Shown here piece after piece: positions 61,225 through 64,000 of a stretch of DNA of 64,000 bases (within the stretch, counting starts at the first letter, position 1; every line of letters begins with the position of its first letter). Under the pieces are notes generated by a model, which was not told the DNA's origin, ran no database searches, and saw only the letters and a list, made by a program, of their open reading frames with translations. The DNA is from Antedon bifida. Its lineage: Eukaryota > Echinodermata > Crinoidea > Comatulida > Antedonidae. Made by a program: the position numbers and the translations under genes. The stretch lies in contig OY727094.1 of NCBI GenBank assembly GCA_963402885.1, positions 18,850,501 to 18,914,500 of the forward strand, given 5' to 3'.

Positions 61225-64000
61225 TTCATTTTATTTGTCCATACGGAAATTCATGTGACATACAATTGCTCAAAGTTAAAAGGTTAATACAATAAAATTA
61301 AATAGCAACAAAATTCAACGACTTAACTACGGTTATTAAAATGTCTAATTGAGTACGGAATGAAAGAATTAACGTGTAGCCCTCAAACGCCTTCCAGATC
61401 TCAACCATTGAAAATCACTATAGAGCGGATGACTCTCATCTTTCATTATGGCAATGACCTTATCATAAATTTTGACGTTACAAACATCATCAAATCTAAT
61501 GGTCTGTTTAGTTATTCTGCACGCCTTATTTACTAAACATTGAACATTCTTTAGGTCTGATTTTCTAAAACTATATACCATATCAGACAACCATAAACTA
61601 AGACACTTTCCTTTACAGACTTATAAAATAGACCTAATATTAAACGAGTTTAATTTTCTTAAAAAGTACAATCTAGAGTTACCCTTAGACATGATCGTTT
61701 TACAATGTTCACCCCAATTAAGCTTGTTGTCGATTATCATTCCAAGATATTTATATTTGGACACAATATCAATATCAACTTCATTGATTTTAACCTGAAC
61801 ATAATCCGGTTGATTAGAACGATTTCGGAAGTAAAAAATCATTTCTTTAGTTTTACTTTTGTTAATAACTAAACGATTATCTACACACCATGTAATAAAT
61901 GAATTCACTGAGTTTCTATACAATGTCTCGTCATTCTTATCAATTAAACCTAATAAGACCGTATCGTCGGCGTACTTCAAAAATAATTGTTCGGATTGAA
62001 TAGATTTACAATCATTCGTATACAAAACATATAATAACGAACACAACCTTGTGGGGATCCGACATTAGTTATCTGTTTATCCGAAAGAGTCCCCGATACT
62101 GACATACGTTGTTTCTCTATTACTTAAAAAGCTACTAATCCATGTTATAAAATAAGGATTTACGTTCATATCACTAAGTTTTCTAATTAGAATGCTAGGT
62201 TGCAATGTATTGAATGAAAATCTACAAAAGTTGCTCTAACATAACATTTCAAATTATCAACATGACTCTGAATCAAATGGACATGTGTAAGAACAGCATC
62301 ATCTACACACTTGTGTGGTTGGAAAGCAAATTGCAAAGGGTCAAGAAGCGGAGATAAAGGGGCAATAAGATGTTTACTAATAATCTTTTCAAAGCACTTC
62401 ATAACAATAGGGGTAAGTGCTACCGGACGAAAGTCATTCAATTGATTAGGGCGGGCTCTTTTAGGGACAGGGATAATTGTTGACGATTTCCAGCAGATAG
62501 GCACATGGTGTAGATCCAGGGATTCTTAAAACAATAGGGTAAAAGGGACCGCTAATTGTTATCAGGTCCGCCTGCTTTTCTTTTGTTCACTTTCTGAAAT
62601 TGTTGGTAAACATCCTGTATATCTATATCAATGCGGTCTTCTATATTACAATCAATTAACTCATTAAAGAACTAATTATCATTATCATTCTCAAATCGTG
62701 AATAAAACTAAATCATTGGCAAATTCATTAGGATCTTCACAAAAACCAAAATTATTATTATTATTACCATAGTTCCTCGGGTATAATCCCACCTCGGGTA
62801 TAATCCCACCTCGAGTATAATCCCACCCCCGACTTTATGATTACCTTAGCACGCAAGCATATCCCTGGGCAAAGTCCCAGTGTATAATTTATCATTAGGA
62901 CAGAGGTAGGCCTAGCTAGCTAGGCCAATGTCGATTTTTTTTCAAGAAATTCTCACCAAAAAATAGAGTAATTTCTCTGAATTCGGCTGACTTAAAACTC
63001 ATCAAACATTGGCCATCGTAAAGTTGTTCTACAACCTTAATATCATCATATTATCATCATTGCGTTCTGCACATCATGCATTCGCCGTGTACATTCTGCC
63101 TTGTTTACACTACTGCATGCTTGATTACCATAAAAAAAACGCCGCCCTCTATACCGACCGGAGCAGTACTGTAGTTCGTGTCACATACGATTTGCACAGA
63201 GCTCGAGCGTGGGGAATCGGGAGAGACGGAGAACTCGTATGAGTTCATGTCGATATTATTTAGGAAGCCAGGCCTAGATCACATTTTAGGGTATTTTTTA
63301 AGTAGAAATCTGAGAGAAAATCTATACAGTAGGCATAGACCAATTAGGCCGCCTAGGCCTAGATGACCTGGCAGTCTAATGTCTAGGCCTACATCGGAAT
63401 ATAGCTTTAGATAGCCTAAATCGTAGCCAGAAGAAATATTGTCATTTTCAGTTCATGCACCGGGAAATCCCACCTCCCAAATTCGGGCAAATTTCACGTA
63501 CAAGGGGGGTGGGATTATACCCGGGGCACTACGGTACTAGTTTTCTTATCCATACCAGTCATGTTGAAACATTTCCAAGCGTTATGTGGGTTATTAGATT
63601 TAAACGCATTTTCTAATTTTATTTTGTACTTAAACTTAGCATAATTTATTTCTAATTTAATTTCGTCTTTTAGAATACCTAACTTTACTAAATCCCCTTC
63701 TTTATGGGCTTTACATCTATCTCTTAGCAAACTCTTTAATTTCTTAGTAGCCCAAGGTTTATCATTACCAAACACTTTAATAGTCCTTGTCTTAACAAAT
63801 TGTTCTTCACAAAATGTAATATATGCGTTGACAGTATCAACAGAAGCGTCCAAACTTTCAGAGTCAATAAGGGTGGACCAGTCTGTGTTCTCAAAACATG
63901 CTCAAAGTCCATGAACAGCCTCATCGTCCCATATCTTCACCGAATTCTTTAGAGGTTTTTTACTAATAAACCTTTGCTTATAAGATGGTAAAAGGTGGAT
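61225..64000 (-). pseudogene. LINE retrotransposon relic, runs off the window edge
   Basis: From the right edge leftward: a pre-RT linker (63924-63515), then RT blocks [20 protein letters not shown] and [20 protein letters not shown] (62504-62187), the palm with LFLKYADDTVLLG and YKYLGMIIDNKLNWGEH (62046-61621), and a C-terminal block ending SHPLYSDFQWLRSGRR (61590-61369). An AATAAA-containing 3' end lies near 61230. Frames shift several times and a MITE interrupts the linker. The C-terminal block recalls CR1/Rex-like LINEs; clade not assigned. Confidence 0.85.
62767..63534. mobile_element. TA-flanked MITE nested in the LINE
   Basis: A 768-bp element flanked by TA on both sides (62765-62766, 63535-63536). 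Its 27-bp terminal inverted repeats match at 24 positions; the core is CGGGTATAATCCCACC. The left end repeats this core three times. The LINE linker reading frame resumes on either side, which confirms the insertion. TA duplication suggests Tc1/mariner-type mobilisation. No transposase. Confidence 0.8.

Overview
This window is AT-rich nuclear DNA from an animal. Genes are split by GT-AG introns, host genes are sparse, and introns and spacers are packed with transposable-element debris. One gene is a rabphilin, a synaptic Rab effector known only from metazoans. LINE, DIRS-like, Ty3/Gypsy, Helitron-like and several inverted-repeat DNA elements are mixed together. That mix, plus the frequent AGGCCTA runs, suggests a marine invertebrate, perhaps an echinoderm. 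The phylum is inference only; 'metazoan' is secure.

Layout. (1) 443-10352, minus strand: a ten-exon MULE-transposase/SWIM-type gene related to CaRF-like proteins. It is broken by a Ty3/Gypsy LTR retrotransposon (5433-10298, identical 247-bp LTRs, CAAAC target duplication) inside its first coding exon, by an in-frame TGA in exon 5, and by damage at the SWIM motif. (2) 10444-14159: a 69-bp minisatellite, nested inverted repeats and a palindromic MITE-like element. (3) 14200-18120, plus strand: at least seven exons of an FAD-dependent carotenoid-type oxidoreductase (CrtU/CruE-like) with a probable secretion signal; its first exon was not found. (4) 18121-20441: spacer. (5) 20442-59881, minus strand: a complete-looking rabphilin-3A gene. 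Sixteen coding exons join in frame into 2010 nt (669 residues plus stop), with a Rab-binding zinc finger followed by C2A and C2B. (6) 60259-64000: a Helitron-like copy and a LINE split by a TA-flanked MITE.

The rabphilin introns hold most of the repeats. Intron 2 (about 20 kb) carries two LINE relics, a hAT-like element with a tRNA-like insert, a minisatellite split by a MITE, and a DIRS-like relic split by head-to-head repeats. The intron next to the cassette exon carries a roughly 1.1-kb array whose repeats contain AG|GT splice-like junctions on the gene strand. The last large intron holds a piggyBac-like MITE with two tandem Helitron-like units nested in it.

The genes are not an operon and no pathway links them. 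The observations most worth following are the animal carotenoid-type oxidoreductase, the retrotransposon caught inside a coding exon, the duplicated rabphilin exon beside a decoy-splice-site array, and the nested Helitron-like pair. All exon borders were read by eye from splice consensus and reading-frame continuity; no alignment was run.
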